From Megaleporinus macrocephalus (taxonomy: Eukaryota; Chordata; Actinopteri; Characiformes; Anostomidae): a stretch of 64,000 bases of DNA. Below the pieces are notes generated by a model. The model saw nothing but the letters and a program-made list of their open reading frames with translations. It did no database searches and was not told where the DNA came from. Positions 42,801-57,800 of this stretch are shown here, piece after piece. The stretch spans positions 34,925,915-34,989,914 of the forward strand of contig CM038709.1 in NCBI GenBank assembly GCA_021613375.1. Direction: 5' to 3'. The position numbers were made by a program, and so were the translations under genes. The stretch's first letter is position 1; the number at the start of each line of letters is the position of its first letter.

Positions 42801-45800
42801 GAGCTGCTGTATTTTGAAACATTTCTTCAGACTTTGAAGAGAGAATGGAATGGCATCGATAGACTTCGTATGGATAAGTTCTTCCAGGTCAGTTGGTGAT
42901 GGTCTGTTCACACTTAGTCTGGGATTGTATTATGAGCAGGCATGAAACATGGTAGTAGGATTGTATCAGGACTTTCTTTTTGTTGAAGCTGGGTGATATG
43001 ACTTGATGATTTGTATCATCTGTTTTTGTTTTAGTTTTTTTCTGCTGTTTGAAGCCAGACACCTTGGCAGAGCCCAGGTGTTGTTAAACAAAATATATAG
43101 TTCAACTGCGGCAACTTTAGAAAATATTTGTGGCTTGGTAGCACGTACTTCTGGTCTAAAACTTTTCCAGCTGTCTGACTTTTCCACTGTATACATTGGC
43201 ACCACGTCTTTTGCAATAAACATCACTATAGTATCTGTGATTGCCTTCCAACGTGCCTCATTCTTATCATACAGTTTGAAAACGTGTCCGGGATGGTTGC
43301 TAACTTTATTTTGTGTGCTAGTGGATCGGCTGGTTTCATTCACTACCTTTTTTGTGTGTGTCCATGGCAAATGTGCAGGGGCGTGGCGGGGGGAGATTAC
43401 TCTGAATTACAAAGCCCAAAGGGGGGTGTCTGTGGCGGAAGTAAAAACTGAGAGAAAAGCGATTTTTATTTTTTTAAAAATCGTCCATAGCTGTAAATTC
43501 GAGTTAATCATTTAAAAACAGCGGAGTTCTACTCAGTAAATGGGGAAAATTAACAATTTAACACAAAATGGAGCTGACCACCTGAAACGTGTTTTCTGTC
43601 TGAAGTTTCTAGTTTTCTACATTAACTTTGAAGCTCTGGTGCAAAACAAAAAAACTTGCTATAAATATCTTGTAAGATTGATTTTGGTTAGGAGAAAACT
43701 GAGTGACCTGTAAACAACACACTAAAAATAGAAATCAAATTTGTTCTCAATTCTGTGATTTTAGTGTTGTGTTCTCTTTTTTGAACAGCTGGTTCGTTTT
43801 ATGTTCAGAGAAGCCTTTGAAGTTCTCAAGAGACAAGAGTGGGACTCCAGGTAATGTTAACTGTTTAACGGTATTTTAGGGTCCTGAAAAACCTTGAGAA
43901 ACAAAATCCAGTGCTAAGAATTTAAAATTTTACATTAAGATTCATGGAAAATCTTATTTGTTTCTGTAATGTTTTTGTATGTCAATGTGACATAATACAG
44001 TATAAGGGTGAACAACTAATCTTGCACACCAAACTTTCACTAGCAACTTTATGACCAATCACAAACGTCTCTGCTGTTGGCATGACAACAGCTGAGAACT
44101 CAATGTTGAGAAATATTATTTTCATTGTTTTTGATCCATTGTGTTGCTTTGAATATTCAATGCTTCAGTATTTCACCTTTTTGACTACTAGATAAATCCA
44201 GAAAAAAAACGTGATTCTGAGAACATTTACATTTATATTGATTAACACTGGTCTGCGTTATTTGAAATTAATTTATCATTTATGCTCATCCAGGAGTTTA
44301 TTACAGACATCCTGCTGATGAGAGAATCCTCTCTGTGTAAGACTGATTATGATGTGCAGATTTTTAGTGAATTCATGTTTTTGGCTCTTTCAGACAGGTT
44401 CTAACTGAAGCATGGATCTTAATGGGTTCTTACTGTTTGTGTTTCTTTGCAGTCTTGTAAATCAGCTGTTAGAGGTGTTCACAGCACAGCTTCTGCAGAG
44501 CACTACACGCGTTCCAGATGGCCTGATGCTACATGTTCTGGAGCTGTACATGACTGAGTTAGCAGTGGTCGGTGCTGCCCAGGTAAGAACTAGTAGACTT
44601 TTGTTTTTTGTCTTAATGTAAATCTATATTTAGTGGTAGACTACTGTACCTGTAGTAGAGCTGTAGGTTTTTGTTACTTACGTGTGTAATACTACTACTA
44701 CTACTACTACTACTAATAGTAGTAATAATAATAATACCCTTTTATAGTGTCTTTCACATACGCAGTGATTCTTTTCAATTTAAGGAAAAGAAATGGCCAG
44801 ACCCATTAACCTCGTGTATTCCAGCTCTTGCTAACCCCCCCAATTTCCGCCTGAAAATACATACCCAAATGTTGTGGCTTTTTACTTAAGCAGTCCATAA
44901 ATTAGAGGATAAGCATTCGAAATTGTACTAGAGCCCTCAGACATTTAAATTAATCTGCAATGTTCAAAATATGCTGAAAACTGTAGAGTTTATATATTTT
45001 TTGCTTCAGGAAAATGTCTGCATGGCTCTTTTTTCACCAGAAAAAAATTAAAGTTGACTTTTTTTAACTGATTTGAAGTTATTCAAGCTGCAGTAGAGGT
45101 AAACAGGTGCTTGACAAACTAGATTGATGATTTTTTTAGGAATTTTATGTTTTTAGTGCCTAGACAGGATCTGTCACTACTAAATAACAGAGGCAGAGGC
45201 CTTCTCAGATATGTCAGGATAGCTTTGCACCTGATTGGTCCACAGACTTGATTGACATGTCTTTGGAAATTTAAGACCCTGGGCTTTTAGTGGCAGAATT
45301 CAGAGTGGACCTTTTCATAATTTTGACCTGTTTTTCCCAAAAAAACACAAAGTTGTAATGTTTGTGATCTGAAACACCAATTCAAAAGCCAGAAACTCTG
45401 TTTACAATACAACTAGTAGAGCAAATCAACTTGCAAATATGGGAAATCAACATGTTAAACTACAGTCCCTGACCGAAGTTTGTCGCTTATCCATGTTGTG
45501 GAAACAAAAGTTTATAACCTGACTTTAAATTCATCCATTGCTTTTAGAAATGACTCATGAAAGCTGAAACCTTCCCAAATGAGGTTTAATTTAGGAAAAT
45601 AAATTTGTTTCACTGCAGAAATATTGATAATTTAATGAACACAAAGGTCAGATTTTAGCAAGACAGAAGTTTTGTCACCTTGTCATATAATGCACCCAAT
45701 CCTAGTTTACAGCCTCACCTGTGCTCACTAATTGATCGATTAATTAGTGGGTCTGTATAAAAAGAACCCCAGCACCCCAGACATTCTCTTAAACTACAGC

Positions 45801-48800
45801 TTGACCTCTGACAACATGCCAAAAATCCACCCAGCCTTGATTTTCAAGAGGCTGAAGACCAGATCCACTGCAGAGGTGGCTGGCACCTTTAATGTGTCTT
45901 GGCGTCAAGTACAAAGAATTAAAAAAAGATTTGAAGAGACTGGAGATGTTTTTGACAAGCCCAGGTCCGGCAGACCCTGCAAGACAACTGCTCAGGAGGA
46001 ACGTTTGTTGGTTAGAAAATCTAAAGCCAGCCCCTCTTTCACTGCAGCAGAGCTCCACTAGGCCTGGTCACCTGGTGGTGGAAGGATCATGGTCTGGGGT
46101 TACATTCAGTATGGGGGTGTGCGAAGGCAATATCAATAACCTAGAATATCAGAAAGTATTAGCTACCTCTTACATTCCCAATCATAAAAGGGGTCAAATT
46201 TTGCGTTAGGATGGTGTTCCATCCCATGCATCTCTACATGAAAGTTCCTCAAGGCAAAGAACATCAAGGTGCTCCAGGACTGGCCAGCCCAGTCACCAGA
46301 CATGAACATCATTGAGCATGTGTGGGGTAGGATGAAAAAGGAAGCTTGGAAGACAAAATCAAAGAATCTTGATGAGCTCTGGGAGGCATGTAAGACTGCA
46401 TTCTTTGCTATTTCTGATGACTATCAATAAATTGTATGAATCATTGTCAAACCGCATGGATGCAGTCCTTCAAGCTCATGGAAGTCACACAAAATATTAA
46501 ATATGGCTGTAATAGCATCACAACTTCAAATACAAAGATATGTTTCATAACATTGGAGACTAAAGTAAATTATTTGTTTAATTTTCACATTACTTTTTGT
46601 GGGCGACAACTTTTGTCTTGCCAAAATATGACTTTTGTGTTCATTAAATGATCACTAATTCTGCAGTGAAGCGACAGAACTGTAAAACAGTTTAGTAATG
46701 GCAAGAGTTCAGCAATTATGGAGGAGGCAAAGTCCAAATAAATGTTGAAATCACCAAACACAACCAAAGATGGGAACATGGAACTGACAAGCATTTTGTT
46801 AAATTTTGACTAGAAGTCAGTAGTGGTAAGTTGTCGTAGCCAATAAACCAACATCAGTAAAAAGGCTGTAGGTCCAGACACCTTTTAGAGCCATATATTT
46901 GTATACGGACTCCGTGTAATATATTTGTGTTTTAGACTCCTGAACATTAACTGTGAGATGACTCTACAATTTAGGGGCATTATAGGAAAAAGCCCCACCC
47001 ATTTGAAATCTTCTGAATCAATAGCAAACCAGCATCCTGAATACACATGGTGGTTCATATGTCAAATTTAACAGGAAGCCAGTGTAATGATGATAAAACT
47101 GGGATTATGTGATCCAATTTCCTACAGTAGTCTAGCCTTGAAGTAGGGCTAGGTGATATGGGAAAAAATCATATTGTGATTTTTTTTCTCATCATTCAAT
47201 ATCGTTATACATTTTGATAAATAAAATCACTATTGCCTTTTTACTTTAAGAATATAAAAAAAAAATGTTTTTGTTTTTTATCTTCTGGTTTATTTTGTCA
47301 AATGTACTATAGAACATTACACACTTGTGTTTCAAATAAATTAAACACACACATAACGATAAGTGATTGCGATTTTGCAAATCCTACTATTAAAACACAC
47401 CACTATATAAATAGGGTTACCAATGCTTACAATAGCATTGTGCCCATTTACTGCTCGTTAATGTTGAAGTAGAGCTGAAAGTGGATTACAGCACTGCCAT
47501 CTAGTGAACCACAATGATTCTCTACCAAAAATTTAAAACACCAGCTACCAGGAATCTGTATTGATACTGTGTCTTTGAGATTGATACAGTATCATGAAAC
47601 AATATCCTGATATTTTGATCATTTCTTACACCCTATATTAGTCAACAGGCAATTTAACTATTTCCACAATTCTTCCATTTGCATAAAGAAAGAAAAAAAA
47701 ATACTCCACACATATTAAAACAATACTAAACAAATTCAATCATAGTGATCTTTAATACATTTCATTTCTTATATCTAGATGGTCAATTAAAGAAGTAAAA
47801 GTAAGGTCAGGTCATGGTTGCTAAGGTCTTTATCGGTCATATTTATATGGATAGAGGAAGGGTGAGCCTAAGTGTTCAGGAGACTTTTTAGTTTTTCAAA
47901 ATACAAGATCACTGTGTCCCATGTCACACAAAATTTATGTGGAGTATTTACTGGAAAAACTGATCTTCTCCAGCCCAAGGAAAAGCATATGGTCACAAAG
48001 CCATTATGAAACTAATGGGGGGACGAGGTGATTTCCAATTAAGATTCTTTGTCTGGCAAGAAGTAAAGCAAAGGCAATAGCTTATTTGATCCGGTTTGGA
48101 ACATGAGTACCGCCGCTGATCAAAGCGAATATAGCAAATTGAAAATCCGGTGCAACTTTTAATTTCAATGCTGCTGTTAGACGTTCTGCGATTGTGAGCC
48201 AAAAATGATATAATGTTGAGCAAGACCAGAACATATGAGTAAGGTCAGCTCTAGCAGTGCGACAGCAATCACAAAGTTCATCTACCCCACTGTAAATTTT
48301 TGACAATTTAGTCTTGCAGTAATGCATTCGATGGAGTATTTTAAACTGGATAAGATTAAGTCAGGCACAAGATGATATTATTAATCATATTCAGAGCAGA
48401 CTCCCAGGTGGTATCTGACAATACTACATCTAACTCTGTACCCCACGCAGTTCGTATTCGATCCATTCTTGCATTATCAGTATTGATAATCATACTGTAA
48501 ATTCTTAAAATCAGACCCTTGCTAGGCACTGACGATTTAAGAATTTTCTGTTTTAGATGATAAAATGAGGAAGTTTGAACATTGACTGCATATGAAATTC
48601 CGGGTTTGAAGGTAACGATAAAAAGATGAGGATGATAACTGAAGTTTAGATGAAAGGTCAGTGAAAGATGTGAAAACTCCGCTAATGTACAGATATGTAA
48701 AACTTAATTATACCCTTTCTATGCCAGACACTGAAAGTTTGATCCATTTTTGCAGGAATGAATAAGTGATTATTACATATAGGACCCAAGTTAGAGAACT

Positions 48801-51800
48801 TGTTAAAGCCAAAATGATGTCAGAATTGAAACCATATTTTTAAAGTATTTGAGATGGGTAAAGGTAAATTAGTAGTAACTAGAGCTAACAGTGACAAATT
48901 AATACAGGAATTTGCTTCTGATATACACCAGTCTAACTGTGGGCACTGATACCCTAGAACTATCTCTTGTGCATTGGCTGCCCGATAATAGTACAAAAAA
49001 CTAGGGAAAGCAAGACCTCCTATACCTTGTTGCTAAAGAAGATACCTATGTATTCTAGGGGTCTTACCTTCCCAGACAAATAACTGTCTATCAAGGGAAG
49101 AAAATAAGGCTTTTGTTTAAAAAACAGGAAGGCTTTGAAACAGATACATAAACCTTGGCAAAATCATAATTTTAATACAGTTTATTTAGTTCAGAATGTG
49201 GGGAGCTGTATACAACACTGAGCAGTTTACGTATATTTGCAAATGATGAACGTCCTTGCATAAATCCTGTCTGGTCAGGAGAAATTGAACTAAGTATATC
49301 CTTTTCCAATCTAATAGAACGAAGTTTAGCCAAAATCTTGACATCTACATTCAGTAATGAAATGGATCTATAGGAGCTACATTCCACTGGATCTTTTACC
49401 TGGTTTTAAAAGGGGTGTAATGGAGGCTTTGGTTAAAGTCTTGGGTAAACAGCCAGATTTTAATGCATAACTTATTAGAATTTTTTTTTTATATATATAG
49501 AACTCAATTAGATAGCCGTCAGGCCCTGGGGCCTTGCTGCTTTGCATTTTAGCAATCGAACCCAAGAGCCCTTCAATTTGTATTGGCTCCTCTAGTTGAG
49601 CTCGAATTGTTTCATCTAATTCAGGAATTTTTAGATCTTCCGAAGAAGGTGGTCATTTCTGAATGGTCTTGCTGATGAGTAAAGTTTCATGTAATACTCT
49701 TTGAAAATGTTATTTATTTGTGTTGAGTCTTTAACAATATCACCAATCGCACTACAAATCTGTGGGATAAGCTGGGCCGCTGACCTGGCCTTCGTCGTGC
49801 TAAGAGCTGATCTGCTCTTTCCCCATTTTCATAGAGATATGCACCTAATTGAAGGGCTTGTTCTGCTTTGTGTGTGGACAATAGATTATACCTAGACTGG
49901 AGCTTAATCTGTTCTTTGTATAGATCTGGAGATGGGCAAGTCGAGTATTGAAGATCAGTGTTTTGGCTGAGTTGACTATAGAAGAAAAAGCTATGATTTC
50001 CCCTCTGATAACTACTTTCAGAGTTTCCCACAAAATCGAAGATGTTGGATCAAATTTATTTTTCAGTATAAAATTATCCAGAACTGCCAAAAGCTCTCAT
50101 TTGATATTAACACTGTATTCAATTTCCAAGGCATGTATGATTTAGGGGTTGAGTGGATTATTATATCCAAAGACGGAGGGGAGTGGTCACATTCTACTAT
50201 AGCATGATACTCTACATCCTTAACACACTTATCTACAAAAACACAATCTATTCCCGAGTAGGAATGGTGGACATGAGAGAAGAATGAGAAGGCCTTTTTA
50301 TCAGGGTAGATGACACGCATTGGATCAATGCAACCAATCTGGGACAAAAATGTTGACCATGTCTGCACAAATTTTGATGTAGTAGATATTTTAGGGTTGG
50401 AACCGTCTAGTACAGGGTTCATTGCACAGTTTAAGTCTCCACCAAAAATTGGATGATATGAGTCTATATGTTGTAGAAGAGATTATTTTATTAAAAAAAT
50501 TTACATCATCCCAGTTAGGAGCATATATGTTTAGAAAGAGGACAGGAACATGATAGAGCAATCCGGCTACTATAATAAATCTCCCCTGTGGGTCAGAAAT
50601 TACTTTTTGAGCAGAGAATAATACCTTTTTATGTACCTTTTTAAGATGGCAGCACCCCGACTCGTAGTGTTAAAAGAAGAATAAAAAATCTGGCCTATCA
50701 AAGTTTTTTTTTTTTTTTTTTAAATAATTATATAAAGTCTGCTATGGTCAATATTCAGCAGATGTGTTTCTTGTGGAAAGTAACTTCTGAATTTAGTTTT
50801 TTAAGATGTGTAAAAATTCTTGCTCTTTTAACAGGACCGTTTAAGCCTTTCACAAACTGACAAATCGAGTAGCAGCCCCTTCCCGTATTAGTTTAGCGTT
50901 CACCCTTCTGTCCATCTATACACGTTTTGGAGATAATGGAGGGGGGCCCAGTAAAAATAAAAACAATAATAATAATAATAATAATAGTAGCAATAGTAAA
51001 AGAAAGCGCCTACCTGCATATTTAACACATTATCATGTTGATCGCTTAAAGAATCAGTCCAGTTTCTGACAAGTAGCAGGCTACCGGATCGCAGTTCACA
51101 GCCAGCAGTTTGCAGCTAGTTCCATGTTTGACTAGCGTAGCCCAGTTTGCTGTTCAAGCAAACCAGTCAGTCCTGTCAGTGATGACCTTACTTTGCTGGG
51201 GAGAACCATTTGTGGAAGAACGCCAGAGCTCCTTCTGGGGTATAAAACGTAAAAATCTCTGTGTTAAGGTGTATTCACAGGCGAGCTGGGTACAGCAGTT
51301 GGAAGCGAACCTTCTTTTTAAAAAAATGGGGTAAAATCTAAGTACCTCTGTTGTAAGTTCATCCATGCTCTTTTGCCCATTTAAGCACTTTTACCTTCTC
51401 CGTATACTGGTGAAAGCACACAACAAATGGCCTAGGAGGCCGGTCTGCTTTCAGTTTTGGTGCAAGTGATCGGTGAGCTCTTTCCAGCTTCAGAGGCTTA
51501 TCAAACACGTCATCAGCATGCTGGAGATGAACTGTGTTGGGTCTTCTGGAATGTTTATAATGCGAAGGTTAGATCTGCGCAATCTGTTTAGTGTCCAGGT
51601 GGTCCAGCAATGTAGCATTTTGTTTTTTGCAAAATTGTGATGGTGGTCTCGGCCTAGGCGAGCTTCTCAAAGTTTTCACCCGCAAGGACCTTTGTTGCCG
51701 CAGGGCGCGCATTAGTCAACTGTGTTGCGCAGTGCCTCCATGGCATTTTGCACTGGTTCAGCAGAGTTCTGAATTAAGACTGTGATGTCCTTTAGTAGTC

Positions 51801-54800
51801 CAGCGCCATGCCTGGCGAGCTCGGCGACCAGCTGATCAGTTGAGAGGGGCACCGGATGCTCGCACTCACCTTGACCTGTTCTTTCTTTCTCCTTAACGGA
51901 ATCTTCAGCCGCCATGGTTGCTCAGTTGCTCATTAAACTGTAGTCTCCACTCTCTGTAGTTGGTAATCCTGTAAAGGTCTATGAATGGTTATTATACAAT
52001 AAAAACATAGGAAAACAGATTAAGCAAACACAGAAGCAGTATGTTAACTCACCACAGTTGGCAGCCGGGGGTGAGGGAAAGCTTGATGGCAAAAAAAAAT
52101 ACTCTTCTTTGTCAAGGGACTGCATTTTGGGCTTTATAGCAGTTCCTTTGATATCTTCTTATTTCATCAACTTTGGTCCATGTTTTTAGATTTAAAAAAA
52201 TCTACTTAACATGACAACAGTTTTAGTCATACAGTTAGCGTGGAGCTTTACATTTTACATACAAGGCTTACATTTTATCTGGCTGAAGAGGAGCAATTCT
52301 GTTCATTATTTTAAGGTATTTTGCAGAACTGTTCCTTTTTAAAGTGGAGGTGAGATGATATTGACACTGTACTTGTATTTCTTTCCCTACAGCTGTCAGC
52401 AGAACAAAACCTGACTTTCATTGACCCTTTCTGCAGGACCATGGCCAAGACCAAAGAGTAAGTCTTCAGTATGTACAGCTTTGAGTCCAAGTGTGTGAAA
52501 TGAAACCTGCTCACTCTTTTGCCTGCTTTCTCTCTTTTAGGCGCTCTTTATTAACTTTCATCTCCAAAAACATCTTCTCCACCATAGTGGACCATGCCTC
52601 CTATGCTTTGGAGGACTTGTTAAAGGAACTGCATCACAAAGGAGAAGATTCAGACTCTGGCCAGGCTTCTGAGGAAGAGGAGGAACGTGTGGAAGAAGAT
52701 AAACCGAAGAGCAGGTTTAAGAAAGTTAAGAGAAAGATGCTCAATGGTAGGTCAAGGGTTGATTGATCAGCTTTAACTAGAAAAGTGCATTTCTGAAGGA
52801 AAATTCTGACATTTGCTTCATAAGTGTACAGCCTTTTATTACTTGTCAGCCTTTTGACTTAAGCGCATAGTTTAAGATTTACTTATTTTGGTTACCATTA
52901 CCTCTTACGTTACTAGTACCACTTCGCTCATCCTCAGTTCTGCTCCCCGGCTTGTAGCTGGTGTTTTAAATTTCTTTTTATTGTGTTCTGTCTCTACCAA
53001 ACACAGCTCACTATTCTAGGCTTCAATAAATCTGACAAACCTGAAAGGTCAATCCAGTATTCATCTTTATACGCCCAAGCATATGAGAGTACTTTTCATG
53101 CTGATTATCAACCAAGTATCTGATCTTTGTTTGTTTGTTGGATAAGACAACCTCAAAATTGGGTAAAGTCCAGTGCAAGATATTCAGTGCTTCGCTTTTT
53201 CCATGTTTTCCATGTTATGGCCTTATTCCAAAATGGGTTAAAATTAAGCATTTTCCCTCAAAATTTTACACACAATACCCCGTAATGGCAAAGTGAAAAG
53301 TTTATTTGATGTTTTTGCATGTTTATTAAAAATTTGGTTGAAGTACCTTTGTGAGCAATTACAGCCTCAAGCTTTTTTTTTTGAGTATAGTGCTACAAGC
53401 TTGGCACACCATTTTTGAGGCAGTTTCTCCCATTCGTCTTTGCAGAACCTTTCAAGCTCAATTAAGTTGGATGAGGAGCGTCAGGGCACAGCCATTTTCA
53501 GATCTCTCCAGAGATGTTCAATTGGGTTTAGGTCTGGGCTCTGGCTTGGCCTCTCAAGAACATTCACAGTTGTCCTGAAGCCACTCCTTTGTCACTTGGT
53601 TATGTGCCTAAAAACCCAAAAAGTTTGAGTGTCTTTCATAAGTCAAAGTAGCTCTACACCTTGCTTCAATCTTATTTCATTGATCGGACACCAGGTTTGC
53701 TAACTCCTGATTCCAGCTTTTAAGTCATTATTATAAGGGTTTTTCCGCACTGTGAATTTTAATGTATGTGTCCAACATACAAACAGGAAATATTATAATT
53801 GTTTGTGTGGTGTTAGATTAAGCACATTGAGTTTGTCTATACTAGATGTAGATTAGATCGTGTTTAATGACAATTAATGCAGAAAACCATGTAATTTCAA
53901 AGGGTTCTAATACTTTTTCTTGCCACAGTACATGTTGTTGTTGTTTTTTTTTTGTGGTGTTTTGTTTTTTGTTTTTTTTTTTAAATAATACCTTTTCAAA
54001 ACATTCAAACAAACTTTTTTCACTTTGTCATTATGGGGGACTGTGTGTAGAATTTTAAGGGGGAAAAATACAAGTTGTTACTCAGTTGATTTGCAGTGTC
54101 AAAAAGAAAAAGGAATGAATATGGATTGAGTCCCAGTAGAGTGAGAACGTCTTGCAGCCATTGTTTACTGACTGTGTACTTTTGCTCCACTGTCATCACC
54201 TGCAGCAACAGATCTCTGCAATGGATGAACTTCTTTACACTAATTTTGACATTCTGCACATTTTAGTGTGGAATTTTGTATATTTGAGATGTATTAAGAA
54301 AATAAAGGTCAATAATTTAAAGGTACATTTTGTTATTTCTAATGTGTTCAATTCAGCAAATCAATAGTGATTGTATATGAAAATGTGTAGAAGTGTGTCT
54401 CTAGAAGGATGCATTACTCACTCATGGAAGTGTGGTGTAAAAAATATGGTGGGAGTGAGAAATGATAAATATGAAGTTCTCTACAGGTGTTCTGGACTCT
54501 GAGGGCAGTGATGATGAACTGTATTTGGATGATGCAGATCCTGAGGAGAACCTGAGTGATGACTACACTGGACCTGTTCTCCAGGTAAGGAAATAAACGC
54601 AGTTACCTTTTGCCTGGCTGTACGGAATAGTGTCTGTAAACTTGAACAAATGCATTTCTTTTTTCTCCTGTTGTAGTTTGACTATGGAGCGCTAGCGGAT
54701 CGCCTTTTTGAGCTGGGCAGTCGCGCAAACACACACAACCTGAACCGAGCCAAAATGTACAGGCTGGTGAAGATGTGAGTGCCGAACTGTTTGATTTTTA

Positions 54801-57800
54801 TTTCATGTTATTTAATTTTTTTTTAAATTTAGAACGCTGTGCATGGTGTCATTAAAGAAAGTGGTGTGTCACATTCTGATGCCAGACGCCCCTCTACAAA
54901 ACTTGAATGTGAAGTTTAGAGAAACACTGCCCACTGGTGAAGACGGGTCATATCGATCACACGCTATGAAAAAAACGTTTTTTTTTTTGTCAGCACCTAA
55001 ATTATATCTTCAGGAGGGGGAAAAAACTCCTTTTGGTGTTATGTGAAAGTTTAACCTCCTTTGTTTCCTATTTTTACACCTGGTCAACAAACATGAGTGA
55101 ACATGGTTACAGTGCATGTGAAAGTTGTTGGCTGTGGTTTCATAAAAAAAAACAAAATAATTATTTATTTTTCTTCCTCTTTTTCTTGCACTAATTACAC
55201 CCTCTCTCACATTCATCCCCCCCGCTCTCTCTCTGGATGGTTTTAAATGAAGATTTCAAGATTTGAGTGAAGGTAAAATATTTTAAATGTACTTGTTTAA
55301 CTTTAAAGGGCTTTATGTCACTCGTGTCATAGGCTGAATATTCTCTTACAGTGGTTGTGATGGGAACCAGGAGTCACCACTCAGACTCTGACTTTTTTTT
55401 TTTTTTTTTTCTCTCTCTATACAAAACCATCATTGAACCTACATATATCTGCTGAGTGTTATGGGGAGGAGTTGTGGTGTTTTTTTGTGGGGTGTGTTTT
55501 TTTTTTTTTTTTTGTTTTTTGGGGGGGTGTTGGTTTTTGGGCTAGTCTGCCTGATGTCTAAGATGTAGTTTTCTAAAGTCCTGTCAGTCAATTTATGTCT
55601 TTTAGAGGTGTATGTCTGGGTCCTATTACCACCACTGTGAACTGTTCTGACTTGTCCCTCTAGAACACGGCAAACGTCTCTGACCTCAGACCTCTTCATT
55701 TACAAAATATACAGAACTTCTGAACATTTGGTCCCCTTTGGATTCATTGCTTTATGTAATTTCCACTGTATGTCTGAAAACAGAAATTCTGTGTGTAAAC
55801 AGAACTTGTTTTACTTATGTTGCTGCACATGAAACCTGCAGAGTAGTCATTTTTGTCTGAGTTCACCATTCTAACAGTAATGTTGTTGTGGTAATTGCAT
55901 TTATTAATTGCTGATTTACTATTTATATAGTATAGTTTCTTTTCCAGATCTAAACAGAAGTCATATTTGACTAAACATCAGTCAGTTTAACACTCAGTTT
56001 GATTTCTGGAATTATCAAATGGTATTTATTTATTTTTAAGGTGCAAGCAGATTTCTTAAAGTATTGGCTCTTAAATAGTAACTATGTTCTGAAAAACATG
56101 CACAGGTGCCTTCCCACATGATGACATGGATACAGCTCTGCAGAAGATGGATTGTTTATCAAACAAGAGGAACAGAAAGAAAAGAAAAGAGGCCACGACA
56201 GCTAAGGATGAATATCCTACCAAGAAACACAAAGGTAGTCTTAGGTTAGCTTAACCGTGTTTTTATGAATAGCTTTAAATGTGGCTAAGGTTTGGTTCAG
56301 CTGTGAGAATGTTTGTAGACACTTTAGAATTAGCCTGCTCATGCTCTGTTCATTGTGTTTTGTGTAGGTTTAATTAATGTTACATCATCTCTCCCAACAC
56401 AGCTTATGAAGATGTGCAGAAAATGTGTGAGCCAGAGCTGGATGGTGCACAAAGAGATACCACAGCAGTAAACAAGAAAAAGAAAAAAGAAATGCAAAAA
56501 TCTGAAAATGAGAAAATTGCAGAAGTTGACAGAAAAGAAACAGGCATGCAACCACCACAGACTGCAGTAGATTTTTCACCAAAGAAAGGAGCAGCAGAGA
56601 GCCAGTCTGAGTCTTCAGTAAGGAAGAACAATAATGATTACATTTTGTTAAATTTGACAGTTGACTAAAGTGTAAATACCACTGTCTTCAAGTGTTTTGT
56701 TAATTTAATAAGTGAACACATCCCCTTTTAGTGCACATTTTCTGTTTATTTGCTGATTTTTTACATGATTACACAAGTTAGAATACAAAATGTGCCAGAA
56801 TTTTGCAGAGCTGACATTTCGTTTAAAATGAGTAAATAACAGTAATTGTGTATTAAGCTCTGAAGAAGTGTGTTCTAAACAGATTTTGACGAGAAGCGTC
56901 CAGACCTTTCCATACACTAATGAAGGAACAGGAAAATAAATAAACATTTGGTAAAAATAACCTTAATACATTGGCTTTCATTCGATCCTCAGTGGTTTGC
57001 AGTTCATCTGGTTACGGTATGGTACAGAGCTTTGCAGTATGGCTTTCTGGTGCGGCAGCTACTTTAGGTTTTGAGAATATAATGGTTTTGTTTCTTGCCA
57101 ATTTATCAAACCAGTTCCTTCTGAGATGTGCATGAGAAGCACTGATGAACTCAAACTAATCTGTGAAATGGGTACTGTTGGAAAAAACTGTGGTTTGATT
57201 TAGGATAAGTGTTGACTGCTCTCCCAACCATAAATTGGCTAACCCTAGATTGCAGTCAATGTACCAGCAGTGCTGGTGAAATTTATATCTTAGCTACTCT
57301 AGCTCTTCATATAGATATTCCACTGTGCTAATGGTTGCAGTGTACATTCCGCCAGTCACTAAAGCAAAGGAAGCACTGAACCATCAAACTCCACATTCTT
57401 AATGCAGTAACCACATTCAACCATGGCGGAGCCCCAGAATAGAAAGTGACCTTCCTGTGACGTTCCCAGATGAGCAATTTTTTTTTACACATGATAAGGT
57501 GCTGCTTTTGTATGTTTGGGGCTTAAAGAACCACATTTCAGTCCAGTGTATACAAGATATAATGAGGAATGACAAAGATCAGTTGAGTTTAATTGGTCTA
57601 CATCTTGTTTGTGACACCTGCAGCTTTTTGGTGTTTACTGCCTATTTAAATAAATCATGAGATCAATAACATTTGTCGTATTTCCCACCTCTTGTTCTAG
57701 GACAGCAAACCAGGTTCTCAAAGTCATATGGAGGGCAGTGCCAGGAAGAAAAATCAGAGAAGCAAAAAGCTTAAGGCAGAGTTGCAGGAAGTTGGGGAGA

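Larger units (their letters stand above)
47640..52065 (-). mobile_element. L1/Tx1-like LINE in rrp1 intron 6, near full length, antisense
   Basis: Minus-strand order is 5' UTR (52065-51920), ORF1 (51915 to about 51150), ORF2 (about 50800-47990), 3' UTR to about 47640. 5' UTR sequence is shared with 33985-34070. Many frameshifts, so an old copy. It is antisense to rrp1. Confidence 0.8.

Noticed and set aside
43003..43515. 170-codon plus-strand frame in rrp1 intron 4
   Set aside because: The opposite strand carries a recognisable hAT transposase block; the plus frame has no motif.
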